A DNA stretch of 64,000 nucleotides from Plotosus lineatus (GCA_024760905.1 CM045735.1:26979749-27043748); one strand, 5' to 3'; shown: positions 1 through 12,147, counted from the first letter of the stretch. Translations and numbers: made by a program. The notes: a model not told the origin generated them from the sequence alone.

Positions 1-867
1 TCCATTTCTGTCTCAGATTCGTCACTATCTTCACAAGTGGCTTATCGTCACTATCTTCACAAGTCGCTGATGTTTTTCCTGCCATAAAAAGTTCTGGGGG
101 CGATATTCCTCACAGAAAACAATAATGCTTATAATTGATGCTCGTATTGAGTTTCCATAAAAATTATAAGCATATTAGTATAAAAACACTATTTTTTTTT
201 GTAGGAATTCTATATTTGTAAACTATGTTGTAAGTAATCTTTGTTGACAGCCAAGCTTGTTCATACCCCTGATGTGACGAAAATATCACTCATATAAAAT
301 GTGTTTTTGGTTTGTTTTTTTTAGTAAAATGAACTCAATAAACTATTTCTACCTCATAAAATTACAAAACAATCATTATTCTTCAATGACGATTTTTTTA
401 TGTGCATGCATCTCACCTGGTATTTGATCCATTGTGCTTTTAGTACTGACAATTTGAATGATGACTCAGGGATGTCACCCACTCACGATATCTTGAGCCT
501 AACTGAAAAAAGCGCGGTAAAAGGTGACGCAATACCATTCTCCGCTTCAACAGGAAATGTACTGCATTCATCACAGTCGTTCCCCAGATGCCCATAGTGA
601 TATAAATACATTTTTTAGGCTCTTAATTCTTGTGCGACGAATTAGTCACCGTCGGGCGTAAAGAGTTATGGGTCAATGTTTTGAAAACATGCTGCTGATA
701 TATTTTTTTCTTTAAATATAACATTCAGTGGTGCCTGTTGCTAGTCCCAAGGGTTACATAAAGTAGACAGACATGTTTTTTGTGGAAGAAAATTGTTTCA
801 TTACAAAAAAAGGAAACTTTTCAGACTTTGTTATTTATAGCCATAAAATGTGTGGACTCTGTACACG

Positions 868-868
<1 letters not shown>
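1..868. other. Unassigned intron sequence
   Basis: AT-rich DNA with no recognised gene. At 19-69 two near-identical 23-base units lie in tandem. On the minus strand the first 66 bases belong to an ATG-started frame that is open to the window edge and contains a CEDSDD acidic run. It resembles the acidic start of some transposase genes, but is too short to assign. Confidence 0.4.

Positions 869-928
<60 letters not shown>
869..928. repeat. (CA)n microsatellite
   Basis: About 28 uninterrupted CA units followed by a short TA run, immediately left of the first gypsy relic. Confidence 0.97.
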
Positions 929-935
<7 letters not shown>

Positions 936-1296
936 GTGGCTGACATACATGGGCAGATTGCTGCGCATACACCTGATCCCCCTCCCGAATCCACCATGCT
1001 ATAAAGACATGCCGCGTGTTCACCTTGGTGCCAGAAGATTGTCTCACTTCACATCCCTACTTTCCTGTGTTCTCTCTGGTTCCTGGTTCCAGCTCCGCGC
1101 TCGACCAGTTCCCACTCCGTAGTTCCATAGTACTTAAAGTTTTTTGTGTTTCTCCTCATCATCAGCAGTCACTGTGTTTGCCCTCTGCTTAAGTGCTTCC
1201 TCTTTGAATAATAAATCGACTCTGTTTCATCCCACACTGTCTCCTGTATTCTGGGTCAGGTTGAAAGTTCATTATATCACAGACTCTTCTGGCCAC

Positions 1297-1983
1297 ATGA
1301 ACCTATTGGAGACCGAACAGCTCAAGCAGTTATCCAGCCAGGGACTCCTGTTGGGCCAGCATGACTCCACCCTGCACTGAGTTTTGAACAGCCTCCAACA
1401 ACTGACCACCAGCGTTGCTAAGCTCGGTGGAAGGATGGACACCATCATTACCCAACTCACTGAAAGGACGCCGCCCACCAACCTTCGCTCTCCACACCAG
1501 CAGCATCACCAGCCCTGCTCAACACACGCCGATTGCCACTCATCCCACACGCCGGCAAGGTACTCAGGCATAATCAGAATATGTGCTCAGTTCCTCCATC
1601 AGTGCTCCCTCGTCTTCAGTCAGCAGCCACTCACCTATGCCACAGATCAAGCTAAGACTGCCTTTATCATGAGCTTGCTCACGGATCAAGCCTTGTCGTG
1701 GGCGTTAGCCGTTTCCACCCATACACCAGATTTGTGCTCCCGTTGTGATCAATTCATGCAGGAGATGAAAAGAGTATTTGATCACCTGGCCAAAGGGGAA
1801 GAGGCAAGCAGTCAGCTATTGCGCATAAGACAAGGATCATGGTCAGTATCAGAATACGCAATAGCTTACCGGACCCTCGCCATAGAGAGCGGCTGGAACG
1901 ACTCCGTGCTCCGGGGAGTTTTCTTGAAGGGTCTGACGGCGAGACTGAAAGATAAGCTAGCAGCTCCATCGTCCTGCCTCTGA
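1297..1983 (+). pseudogene. gag-like frame of gypsy copy 1
   Basis: An ATG at 1297 opens a frame whose first segment includes LKQLSSQGLLLGQHDS, the typical start of sushi-type gag in fish. A TGA at 1378-1380 interrupts it, and the same frame continues to 1983. The later part carries the capsid-like motifs LVFSQQPLTYATDQAKTAF and RQGSWSVSEYAIAYRTLA. Gag would form the particle that packages element RNA. Compared with copy 2, this copy keeps the middle of the capsid region. A shift near 1970 separates it from the zinc knuckle. Confidence 0.85.
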
Positions 1984-2130
1984 GCAGCCCTGCTTTTTCC
2001 AACACTACCTAGTCCTGAAACTCTTTGGACCCTTTTCCACCAACCGAAGGTGACCACCACGAGCCCATGCAGCTCGGCCGCACCAAGCTGACATCGAAAG
2101 AAAGGCACCAGTGACTAGCCAACCGCCTCT

Positions 2131-2175
2131 GCATTTACTGCGCTGAGAAAGGCCATTACCTCACCCAGTGTCCAT
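2131..2175 (+). pseudogene. gag zinc knuckle, gypsy copy 1
   Basis: A CCHC motif is visible as CIYCAEKGHYLTQC, with the spacing CX2CX4HX4C that binds zinc and element RNA. All four ligands are intact here. The equivalent motif in copy 2 has lost the histidine. Confidence 0.85.
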
Positions 2176-2280
2176 CGGTGCAGGGTTCGCCAGCCAGGAA
2201 AGGGGCGGTGGTGAGTTGATCCTCCTCAACCCCTGGGAAGCGCTTTCAGATTCAAGGTATGCTGTACTCCGCACATCAAA

Positions 2281-3888
2281 CCCAACAAGTTCGAGTATTC
2301 ATTGACTCAGGTGCCGACAACAATTTTATTGACTTGGCGGTGGTTAAGCTCCATCACCCCCCGGTACAGAAACTCGAAATCCCTAAAGAGGTAGTAGGCA
2401 TAGACGGCTGACTCATTGATCGCATCACGTACAAAATTGAGCCTGTCAAGCTTAGCTTATCTGGTAACCACTATGAGTTTTTGGAACTGTTTGTTATTTC
2501 AGCCCCTCTCACTCCCATGGTGTTGGGGTGGCTGTGGTTACAAACCTATAACCCCCACATAGACTGGTCTATACTCACCATACGCAGTTGGCATGACTAC
2601 TGCCACCAACAGTGCCTACTGGATTCCGTACCCCCCCCCCCCCAAGTTTTGCAAACCATGGTCGTGCCAGAGGAAATTGATTTGACTCATGTCCCGAGCA
2701 AGTATCATGACCTAAAAGAGGCACTCACTAAGGACCAAGCTCTTTTGCTGTCACCGCACCAGTCATATGATTGCTCGATTGAATTGACCCCTGGTTCCAC
2801 ACTCCTCACTAAGAGACTCTTCAACCACTCTAAGCCTCAGAGAGAGGCAATTGAAAAGTACATTACTGATTTGCTGGCAGCAGGCCTTATCCGGCCCTCA
2901 TCATCACCGGTAGGCGCCGGGTTTTTCTTTGTTGAAAAAAAAAGACAAAACTCTGAGACCTTGCATTGATTACACAGGACTCAACAGCATCACCATAAAA
3001 AACAAGTACCCCTTCCTCTTATTGACTCGACCTTTGCCCCTCTCCAGGACGCTGCCATTTTCTCAAAACTAGACCTAAGAAATGCTTACCACCTAGTCCA
3101 GATTCGGGAAGGAGACGAATGGAAAACCACTTTTAACACTCCCTTGTGGCACTTTGAATACCTGGTGATGCCTTTTGGGTCTAACTAACACCCCGGCGAT
3201 TTTCCAAGCATTGGTAAATAATGTACTCGGAGACATACTGAACCAGTTTGTGTGTGTGTACCTTGATGACATGCTGATCTTCTCCAAGGACCACAACGAG
3301 CATGCCCGTCACATAAGAATTGCCCTAAAGAGGCCCCTAGAGAACAAATTGTACATCAAAGCTGAAAAATGTGAGTTTCATGTCTCCAGAGTCTCCTTCC
3401 CAAGGTACATCGTGGAAAAAGGGCAGTTAAAACCAGATCCGGAGAAGGTGAAGGCGTTGGCAGAGTGCCCAGTTCCAGCGACGCGGAAACAACTACAGAA
3501 GTTTCTGAGGTTTGCCAACTTTTACAGAAGGTTCATACTGGACTACAGCTGCCAAGCAGCCCCCCCCCCACACACACACAGCTAACGTCAGTCAAGATGC
3601 CCTTCAAATGGTCCGCTAGTGCTCAGACGGAGTTTGATAAAATGAAAGCTAAATTCATCAACACACCTGTGCTGATCCACCCGGACCCCACACTGCAGTT
3701 TATGGTGGAGGTGTACACCTTGGGAGTGGGGGCTGTCCTCTCCCAGCGCTCCCAAGCAGACCAGAAACTACATCCTTGCGCATTCTTCTTCCATCGCCTG
3801 ACCCCGGTGGAACAGAATTACGACGTGGGAAATCGTGAGCTACTGGTAGTGGTCCAGGCGCTTCAAGAGTGGTGGCACTAATTGGAAG
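2281..3888 (+). pseudogene. pol-like region (protease, RT, RNase H) of gypsy copy 1
   Basis: A retropepsin-like VFIDSGAD motif lies near 2290-2320. Reverse transcriptase follows: fingers sequence around 2830-2940 ([20 protein letters not shown]), then a break in an A-rich tract near 2935, and the catalytic YLDD at about 3259-3270 inside the frame 3175-3585. RNase H-like sequence lies at 3600-3880 ([29 protein letters not shown]). The pieces sit in different frames and carry stops. A C-run near 3560 is another frame break. Pol would copy element RNA into DNA; this one is dead. Confidence 0.87.
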
Positions 3889-4099
3889 GTGCTTCGCACC
3901 CCTTTATTGTCTGGATGGACCACAGGAATCTCTGTCTTACCTCCGTACGGCCAAGAGGTTGAACTCCCGACAGGCATGATGGTCCCTTCAACTTTACCCT
4001 CAAGTACTTTCCTCGCTCGCAAAACACTAAACCAGATGCTCTCTCCTGGCAGTTCTCCACGGGAGAAGACACCACCACGGAAACCATCCTGCCCACCTC

Positions 4100-4415
4100 C
4101 TGTGTGCTCAGAGCTGCCTGGTGGGAGGTGGAACTCCTGGTCCAGGATGCCCAGCAAGGGAACCAGAGCCTGACGGTTGTCCCCAAGGACGATTATATGT
4201 TCCTCCACCGGCCAGATCTCCAGTGCTTCAGTGGGGACATGTGTCTAAACTGGCTTGTTACCTCAGGGTTCACCGAACCCGGTTCCTCCTTCAACAATAA
4301 TTCTGGTGGCCTACCATAGCAGCCGACACCAGGGAGTTTGTCGCAGCCTGTGCCACCTGTCCCAGAAACAAGTCATCCCAGCGTGCGCAAGCTGGTCTCT
4401 TCCAATCCTTGACTT
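4100..4415 (+). pseudogene. integrase N-terminal fragment, gypsy copy 1
   Basis: The sequence past RNase H ([18 protein letters not shown]) is the linker that precedes the integrase zinc-finger domain in fish sushi elements; copy 2 has the same linker at 18920-18970. The zinc-finger region itself is shifted among frames and ends near 4415. The catalytic core is absent. Confidence 0.72.
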
Positions 4416-4479
4416 TTGTTGGCATTTGTTAGTTAAAAGACATTTGTTGAAGTCCATGGGTTCTAGATTTTGTCTACCA

Positions 4480-6915
4480 GTAATCTGGTTTTTATCCAAA
4501 TATTAATACCCATCCTTAGTGTGTCTAATTACATTTGAGCCTTTGGACATGGAGGAGCCATGTGTAAAGATGGCTATAATTTTTACATTTCAATCCCATT
4601 CTTCTTCTTTCTTTCTTCTTTTACTTTCGGCTGCTCCCTTCAGGGGTCGCCACAGCAAATCATCCGCCTCCACCTCACCCTGTCCTCCGCATCTTCTTTT
4701 CTGACTCCAACAACCTTCATGTCTTCCTTCACCACATCCATAAATCTCTTCTTCGGTCTTCCTCGAGGCCTTCTGCCTGGTAGTTCCAACCTCAGCATCC
4801 TACTGCCAATATACTCACTATCCCTCCTCTGTACATGTCCAAACCATCTCAATCTAGCCTCTCTGACTTTGTCTCCAAAACATCTTACGTGGGCTGTCCC
4901 TCTGATATACTCATTTCTGATCCTATCCATCCTCGTTACTCCCCAAGAGAACCTCAACATTTTCATCTCCGCTACCTCCAGCTCTGCCTCCTGCCTTTTC
5001 CTCAGCGCCACTGTTTCTAAGCCATACAACATCGCTGGCCTCACCACCATCTTGTACACTTTTCCCTTCATTCTTGCTGACACTCTCCTATCGCACATCA
5101 CACCTGATACTTTTCTCCAACCATTCCAGCCTGCCTGCTGCGCTTCTTCACCTCTTTTCCCCACTCTCCATTGCTCTGGATTGTTGAGCCTAAGTACTTA
5201 AAATCCTCCACCTTCGTTATCTCTGCTCCTGTAACATCACCGTTCCTCCTGGGTCCTTCTCATTCACACACATGTATTCTGATTTTCTGAGGCTAACCTT
5301 CATTCCTCTCCTTTCCAGGGCATACCTCCACCTCTCGAGATTTTCCTGCACTTGTTCTCTGCTCTCACTACAGATCACGATGTCATCTGCAAATATCATA
5401 GTCCATGGAGATTCTTGTCTCACCTCGTCTGTCAGCCTGTCCATCACCATAGCAAACAAGAAGGGGCTCAGAGCTGACCCTTGATACAGTCCCACCTCCA
5501 CCTTGAATTAAATGCCGGTCACACCGCCAGCACACCTCCCCACTGTCTTACACCTCTCATACATGTCCTGCACCACTCTAACATACTTCTCTGCCACTCC
5601 AGACTTCCTCATGCAATACCGCAGTTCTTCTCTTGGCACCCTGTCATATGCTTTTCCAGATCCACAAAGGCACAATGTAGCTCCCTCTGACCTTCTCTGT
5701 ACTTCTCTATTAACATCCTCCAAGGCAAACATTGCATCTGTGGTGCTCTTTCTTGGCATGAAACCAAACTGTTGTTCACAAATGCTGACCTCTGCCCGTA
5801 GTCTAGCTTCCACTATTCTTTCCCATAACTTCATCGTATGGCTCATCAACTTTATCCCTCTGTAGTTGCTGCAACTCTGCCGCGTCTCCTTGTTCTTAAA
5901 AATGGGCACCAGCACACTTCTCCTCACTCCTCCGGCATCTGCTCACTCTAGTACCGTGTTGAATGTTCTTGTCAGAAAATCTACTGCTACCTCTCTAGAC
6001 ACTTCCGTACCTCCACAGGTATATCATCAGGACCAACTGCCTTTCCATTCTTCATCCTCTTCAATGCCCTTCTCACTTCACCCTTACTGATCTTTGCTAC
6101 ATCCTGCCCCTCAATGGTTACCTCTTCTACTCTTTTTCTCTCTCATTTTCCTCATTCATCAGCTCTTCAAAGTACTCTTTCCATCTTACCAGCACACTTC
6201 TGTCATCAGTCAATAGAGTTCCCTCTCTGTCCTTTATCAATCTAACTTGCTGCACGTCCTTTCCATCTCTATTTCTCTGCTGTGCCAACCTGTATAGATC
6301 ATTTTCTCCTCTTTACTATCCAACCTATCATACAAGTCATCATATGCCCTCTGTTTGGCCTTAGCCACTGCTACTTTTAAGCCTTGCGCCTGTGTCTCCC
6401 TGTACTCCTGTTTACTCCTTCGGTCCTCTCAATGTCCCACTTCTTCTTGGCTAACCTTTTCCTTTGTACACACTCCTGCACTTCCTCATTCCACCACCAA
6501 GTCTCCTTATCTACTTTCCTTCCAGAGGATACACCAAGTACTCTCCTACCTGTGTCCCTGATCACATTTGCTGTGGTTGTCCAGTCATTTGGAAGCACTT
6601 CCTGGCCACCCAAAGCCTGTTTCAACTCCTCCTTGAAGACAACACGACACTCTTCCTTTTTCAGCTTCCACCACTTTGTCTTCTGCTCTGCCTTTGCCTT
6701 TTTCACCTTTCTCACCATCAGAGTCATCCTGCACACCACCATCCTATGCTGTTTGGCAACGCTCTCACCCACGATGACTTTGCAGTCACTGACTTCCTTC
6801 AATCCCAAAATTTCAATCCCATTCTGACTTCTATATTTCAAATCCAATGTTGTGGTGTACAGGGATAAATTCACAGGAATTGTGACACTATGCAAAAATG
6901 TATGGCCATAACTAA
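4480..6915. mobile_element. Tc1-like transposon end, split by an RTE LINE
   Basis: Sequence at 4480-4602 (around TGTCTAATTACATTTGAGCC) and at 6810-6915 (around GTGGTGTACAGGGATAAATT) reads as one continuous non-coding 3' end of a common fish Tc1-like element, once the LINE between is removed. The 16 bases at 4587-4602 recur at 6810-6825 and are the target duplication. This identification rests on memory of the repeat. Confidence 0.6.
4603..6809 (-). mobile_element. RTE-type LINE, 5'-truncated, copy 1
   Basis: A minus-strand non-LTR retrotransposon of the abundant fish RTE-type family. Minus-strand frames carry reverse transcriptase sequence (NYRGIKLMSHTMKLWERIVE and FGFMPRKSTTDAMFALEDVN, 5508-5927; MIFADDIVICSESREQ, 5217-5501) and the C-terminal region (RLRWFGHVQRRDSEYIG and LPGRRPRGRPKKRFMDVVKE, 4640-5164). 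The DD of FADD is intact. Frameshifts separate the segments, so it is a pseudogene. The 3' end carries AAG-rich repeats, as the family does. A 16-base target duplication flanks it (4587-4602 and 6810-6825). It lacks most of the endonuclease region because of 5' truncation. Confidence 0.92.
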
Positions 6916-7720
6916 ATTTTTGACATAAAAGATAAATATTTTAAAAGTTTTGACAAGTCTAAGTAATATAATGTTTTTTAAATTAATCTTCATATATGCT
7001 TTATAGATTTTCGTCATGTAATGAATAAGGAAAACTTATATAATAAGGACAGGTGGGCTGTTACTAACTCACCGAGTTTTTATTGCGTGGACAGTAACAA
7101 GTATTAATATATGACAATACATTTAATACCCTTTCACAAAGTGTGAATGATTTCTTTGTTTTTGGCTGCATCATGTTCTCTGCGAGTATTGGTCATGGCA
7201 GTTAGAAACAGTCCCCACAAAAGTATACCTAATGTGTATTCATGTTCATCCATAATGTACACTGTTCCACATTCAACTGGATTGCTGCACTCAAAACATA
7301 CGAACCTGTATACTGTTAGTTTGTCAAAAACGACCAATATATGTCACGTTACAATGTTAACAATCCTATAGTGATCATTTTAAACTGTTCCACATCTAAT
7401 TTATGAGCTATTTATGCCCTTTATTATGTATTCCATGAACATACAATGCTATCGTGAGGATTAGATAGCTGACGATATGTTGTTAACTGTTCATTAAGGA
7501 AGGGTTGCAAAGTATCATGATGAATATGAAATCCTCGATGAGAACTATAACATGTAAAAGTTGCCGCCATGTTTAAAGGAAGTGACGTTTTGGCCCAAAG
7601 TTAACTTATATGTACATGACGTAAATACTAAATGTGGAATCTTTCCACGTGGTAATGCTTGATCTGTTTTTTTTTTTTTTAATCCTAAACAAAGATCAGA
7701 TGTTACAATGGATGCAACAT
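6916..7720. other. Unassigned intron sequence
   Basis: AT-rich DNA with no coding sequence or repeat I recognise. Confidence 0.5.
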
Positions 7721-7739
7721 CGTCGCGCAAGGGGTAACG

Positions 7740-8145
7740 TGCTGGACCTGTGCTTTTGTTTATGCTTGTGTTGATTAGTTCAACGTGGCATGTGCTAAAG
7801 TTGACATTCGTCTTGATTGTCTTGATTTTACTCCAGGGAAAATGGCTGCCACCAGTGATGCCAGTTTGGGACATTCACCGGGAAGGAAAAGTAAGCCTTT
7901 TTTTGTTTTAATTTATGCTGTTTTCTGTTTATTTTCAGCTTTCATGTAAGTAGTTTGGATGATACCACAAAATGAATAACACAAATACCAGTAAAACTCT
8001 TTTATTGTTTTGTTATTATTCATGTTTTCCACCTCGATGGTAACAAGCACTTACCATTCCAATTCGCTAGTATTCATTTTAATAAGCGCCCACCCACTTC
8101 ATTTTTTAAGTGCCCTGGGTGCTTATTACGTTGAAAATGGTAATA
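7740..8145. repeat. Dispersed repeat R, copy 1
   Basis: About 400 bases that recur in the same orientation at 10031-10455. Both copies share TGTGCTTTTGTTTAT near the start, an ATG followed by a short basic or neutral peptide, an AAAGTAAG donor-like site, a TTTTCAGCTTTCAT acceptor-like site, and an end with AATAAGCGCCCACCCACT. The layout looks like a first exon and intron of a degenerate transposon, possibly pogo-like. Confidence 0.75.
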
Positions 8146-8592
8146 TGCAAATATACAGATGTGCTGAGCCTGTGCTGAGGTCTCCACTGGTCCAGCAACT
8201 ACATAAATCAGAGCACAGGTGTATGCACAATGAACCACGAAATTTGCGTGTGCTTGGCACTAGACTTAAAATGGGATTGATGATATACATAATTTTTCCT
8301 GTTCATGTTACATAGTGTATCCTGTGCACCCACTACTCACTTATGTTTTCTCATTTATTAACCATAGATAATAAAGAAAAGTTGAACATGTCAAGCACTA
8401 TCAATTGTCAACATGTGACTAATTACACAATTATTAGTGTAAGCTATTGTTAGTGAATAGAAGGCCATTCATTCTGTCCATGTTACATACTGACTTATTG
8501 AGTCGTCATACTAATGGTTTGATAATGCTGCTTCTCCAAGAAATATTATTCTACTTCTACCAGGCTTTAATATATCTTGATATGACTTTATT

Positions 8593-8593
<1 letters not shown>

Positions 8594-8660
<67 letters not shown>
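8594..8660. repeat. (CA)n microsatellite
   Basis: More than 30 uninterrupted CA units. Confidence 0.97.
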
Positions 8661-8662
<2 letters not shown>

Positions 8663-8690
8663 GAATTGAGAGAGACAACATACACCATAT

Positions 8691-8810
8691 ACAACCTGAT
8701 TCCAAAAATATGGGTGCAATGTGTAAGATGTAAATAAAAACAGAATTTAATGAATTGCAATTATTTTTACCTCTATTTAATTGAACACAATATAAAAAAG
8801 ATATTTTTCC
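8691..8810. mobile_element. Tc1-like terminal repeat fragment
   Basis: The stretch starting ACAACCTGATTCCAAAAATA and running through TAAATAAAAACAGAAT is a degraded copy of a common fish transposon end. It is related to the ends of the element at 27605-30846. No transposase is nearby. Confidence 0.55.
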
Positions 8811-9172
8811 CAAAATAGGAAATTTACCTACTATACACACTACGGAATTTCAACTTTATTCACTGAGCAGTTTAAACATAATCCTGTTTTATAATTTGAA
8901 TTTCCCACCAGTCGTGAAAACATATATAAAGCAAAACAAGAATGGCAGACAAGAATGGTAGATGCATGGAAAGCAGGCAGCTATAATGATGACTCTTCAT
9001 CAATTTTGAGAGTTCAGAGTACATCAAAGTAGGATTCAACTCAGTTTGCCCCTGATTCTGATGATGATTTATCTGATGACGTTTCAGATTCCAAACCAGT
9101 GTGCAAGTTGGAGTTGAGTTGAAGTGGAGATCGCAGTATGCAAACATGCATCATTTCACATTAAATATTGCA

Positions 9173-9960
9173 CAGACGCTCCGTGACTTACGTTTTTGTT
9201 TGGTTCCTGACGGCCGAACGTAAGTTGAAAAGGAACGTAAGTTGTTACTGTATGTTCAAGTGACGTATGACGTTTTTACTGTCCTATACATCCATAAATA
9301 GGTAGGTAAAGGTAAAGTCTGTTGAGTTTTTACACCCGAGCCTCGTGGCTCATCAGGCCGGTGCTTATACCCGGTTTCCATAGCGTGAAGCGACCAGGAG
9401 TTCAACTCCCCCTGGATGGGACGCTAGTCCATCACAGGTTGACAAGCAAGTCTGTTGGGTTTTTACACCCGAGCCTAGTGGCTCATCAGGCCGGTGCTTA
9501 TCCCTGGTTTATGTAGTGTGAAGCGACCAGGAGTCCAACTCCTCCTGGATGGGATGCTAGTCCATCGCAGGTTACCTTCCCAGTATATTTTACTGGTACC
9601 CAGTTATACTGCTGGGTGAACAGAGGCACACTTGTGGTTGAGACCTTGCCCACGGATATTAACACAGTGAGGGTCTCAGTGGGATTAGAGCTCACAACTT
9701 CCTGATCATGAGCGCAGCACCATAACCACCACACCACCGGTTTATATATATATAAAAAACGATGTATATAACTGAACTGGGAAGAAGGAGGGGCACGTTC
9801 AGTCTGTTGTTTGTAAACAATGGATGCATGATTATTACGTCATTGCGTCATTATGTCAGCGTACTACGTAGGTACGTCTAAACTCAAAATTTGACAATTA
9901 AAAAAAATATCTAAAATCAAAAGAAAGAAAAACAAATGAAGGTAAGTCGGGGAGTGTCTG
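9173..9960. mobile_element. Pogo-like MITE, family C, copy 1, holding a SINE
   Basis: The ends are inverted repeats: CAGACGCTCCGTGACTTACG at the left and CGTAAGTCGGGGAGTGTCTG-like sequence at the right, with TA after the right end. The same ends bound copy 2 at 47059-48149. The left 130 and right 220 bases are MITE sequence; a SINE fills the middle. Confidence 0.8.
9303..9740 (-). mobile_element. tRNA-derived SINE, tail-duplicated copy
   Basis: On the minus strand it starts at the right with GTGGTGTGGTGGTTATGG (box A-like) and continues to a tail ending in TTTACCTTTACCT. A second copy lies at 21282-21595 on the plus strand. In this copy the 3' part, starting GTCTGTTG.GTTTTTACACCC, occurs twice in tandem (about 9317-9445 and 9449-9570), with about 90 percent identity by eye. 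The promoter-like head is present once. Confidence 0.82.
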
Positions 9961-10030
9961 TATGCATAACAAGAGAAAGTGATGACAAGTATTTTTCACC
10001 GGAGTCTCCTGCTCAATAACTTCATAAATT

Positions 10031-10455
10031 TAAGGATGTTCCTGGACATGTGCTTTTGTTTATATTCGTGTTGATTGGTTCAATGTGGCATGTGCTAAAG
10101 TTGACATTCGTGTTGATTGGCTCAATTTTACTTCCGAGAAAATGTTTCAAGGAGCATCCGAAAGAAAAAGAAGAAGACTGGGAGCCAAAAGTAAGGGGTC
10201 TTTAATAATAATTTTTTTAAAAAAACAATGCTGTTTTCTGTTTTTTTTTCAGCTTTCATTTAAGTACTTTGTTGATACCACAAAATGAATAACATAAATA
10301 CCAGTAAAACTCTTTTATTGTTCTGTTATTATTCATGTTTTCCACCTTGGTAATAAGCACTTACCCTTCCACTCGCTGGGAACATTTTAATAAGCGCCCA
10401 CCCACTCCAATTTTTTTAAGTGCCCTGGGCGCATATCACGTCGAATGCGGTATTT
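10031..10455. repeat. Dispersed repeat R, copy 2
   Basis: The second copy of the repeat at 7740-8145, in direct orientation. Here the exon-like part after ATG at 10142 encodes a basic stretch (SERKRRRLGAKSK) before the AAAGTAAG site, which could be a nuclear localisation signal of a former transposase. Confidence 0.75.
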
Positions 10456-11344
10456 GTTTTTGTTTGTATAATTTGTCTTGGTACAAAATACAGACAATCT
10501 ATTTCGCACAAAATATTAAATATTAAGAGAAGACTTAACAGTTAATTCATTAAATTAGTGAATTGTTAAGTCTTCTTTTAATGTTTAAAATTTTGTCAAT
10601 TTTTATAAAGGTGAACTTCAACTGGCATTTGCATGTGAATCGTGTCTTGAAATTTTGTAACAGATTAGGAGGCATGCAGAGCAGTGTAGTACTTGCACTC
10701 TTAATGTATAGTAGTAAATTGTCTTTTCCACAGTTTATACAGTTGTTTTTTTTTAAACACATTTCCGCAGTTATTTAAAACTCTTTGCAATCACACTGTG
10801 TGGTGTCAAAAATGATGATGAGTTTTGTTATTGAGACTCATTCATTACACATATAGAAAAAGGGGAGCATGCTGGCAAGCACATCCGATTCACAACAAAA
10901 TGGTCCTGAGGTCAAAGATTTAATGGGAATTATAGAGGGAAAAAGTTTAAATTTATATTTAAAATCATAACCAAATGTATTTATTCTGTAAAGCTGATAT
11001 GAGACAGTGTTAATTGAAGAAGTGTAAAAAGCGCTATAGAAATAACATTAACTATCTTATATATTTTATATATTTGACTAAGAAGAAGAAAAATAATATG
11101 ATGATAAAGAGGAAGAAGAGAAAAAAACACATTTTATAATTAATATCCTTTGTATCAAGTTAATTTTAATGTAGTGCTATCTAAGAAATTGAAGTTCGTA
11201 GTGTGTTTTCTACATTCTGTGAATCGTTGGATGATATGGATTGTAGATGGTGAAATCCCTACATTTGTTTTAAGTGTTCCTTGGTGTTGATTTGTTAATT
11301 TGCAGAAACACTTAATGTACTAGGTTCACAGGGAGGCTGAAGTC
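10456..11344. other. Intron sequence with a short hairpin
   Basis: No gene is recognised. An inverted repeat sits at about 10515-10580 (GAAGACTTAACA ... TGTTAAGTCTTC) with about 30 bases between arms. The rest is AT-rich. Confidence 0.5.
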
Positions 11345-11580
11345 AATTTAGTCAACTCTGCATGAAGGCAATATATACTTTGATAAGATCACCGTTCCAA
11401 CACATGGCCAACACACACAAGCAAAACTATTCACACCCAGGGGCTTAACGTGCATGTCTTCGGACCGCAGAATGAAACTGGAGTGCCTGCAGAAAACCCG
11501 CACTAGCACATGTAAAACATGCAAACACCACATAGAAATGCTCTCACTAAGTCCAGGACACAAACCCTCGACCTTCTTAC
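11345..11580 (-). repeat. Degraded SINE-like repeat
   Basis: Phrases such as CACACCCAGGGGCTTAACG and the CGCAGAATGAAACTGGAGTG to CATGCAAACACCACATAGA stretch are a decayed minus-strand version of the common fish SINE body also seen at 25982-26222 and, on the plus strand, at 14946-15255. Confidence 0.5.
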
Positions 11581-12147
11581 TGTGAAACTTTATTCAAGTG
11601 AACAAATTGCCCCACAGTTGTTTTATAAACTGACTTTTCCAATTACCCATACTTGTGAACTACTGAGCATTCTGAATTCCCCCGTTCATACCTCATTGTG
11701 ATACTATACTGTATCAGTTTAGCTGTGGAATGCACCAAATGATTTGGCATTGTAATTTTTTATGCATTACAATATCCTTAAGTTTTTGGAATCAGGGTTG
11801 TGCATTTAATAATTTATGCTTACTTTTTATTTTATTGTGTATTTATTATGCAATGCACAATTGTATTTGTTAGTTTATTTGATTATCCAATTGTTTTTGT
11901 ATATTTTACTTCATTAAAATTAAAAAGAAACCCTTCAGAACAATGCACACCAATAAAATATTCATATTTGTAGCCATGTCGTTGGTGAGGCAGCACAGCA
12001 AACAGACATTATCAAGGCTATAGCTGTACCTCAAAATGGATGTGGCATATGGGTGTGGCTGTGGGTGTACTGATAACAACATACAGACAGATAGAGACCT
12101 GTACCTGTGCACCTACCTTAAGGTAACGTCGCTTCAGGGCATGATTA

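Larger units (their letters stand above)
940..4415 (+). mobile_element. Ty3/gypsy (sushi-like) retrotransposon relic, copy 1
   Basis: The layout is that of a sushi-type Ty3/gypsy element: part of a 5' LTR (940-1285, TATA-like TATAAAG and an AATAAA signal), a gag region, protease, reverse transcriptase, RNase H and the start of integrase, all on the plus strand. It matches the second relic at 15262-20215 section by section. It stops abruptly near 4415 inside the integrase zinc-finger region, where a Tc1-like end begins. No 3' LTR is present. Several stops and frameshifts break every gene, so it cannot move by itself. Confidence 0.9.

Noticed and set aside
1..66. Next F-BAR exon or another host exon on the minus strand at the left edge
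   Set aside because: The open frame has a CEDSDD acidic run and no match to the expected continuation of the F-BAR domain, and no convincing splice site is visible.
780..1047. Reading frames of His-Thr and Val-Cys repeats on both strands
   Set aside because: They are translations of the (CA)n microsatellite. The same holds for frames at 8447-8840, 14124-14456, 24074-24743, 32180-32468, 38350-39095, 44189-44663, 55915-56261 and 56624-57396.
4560..5201. 213-codon plus-strand frame rich in Ser, Leu and Phe
   Set aside because: It is the antisense of the RTE LINE coding sequence, which explains all of it. The long plus-strand frame at 28964-29842 is rejected for the same reason.
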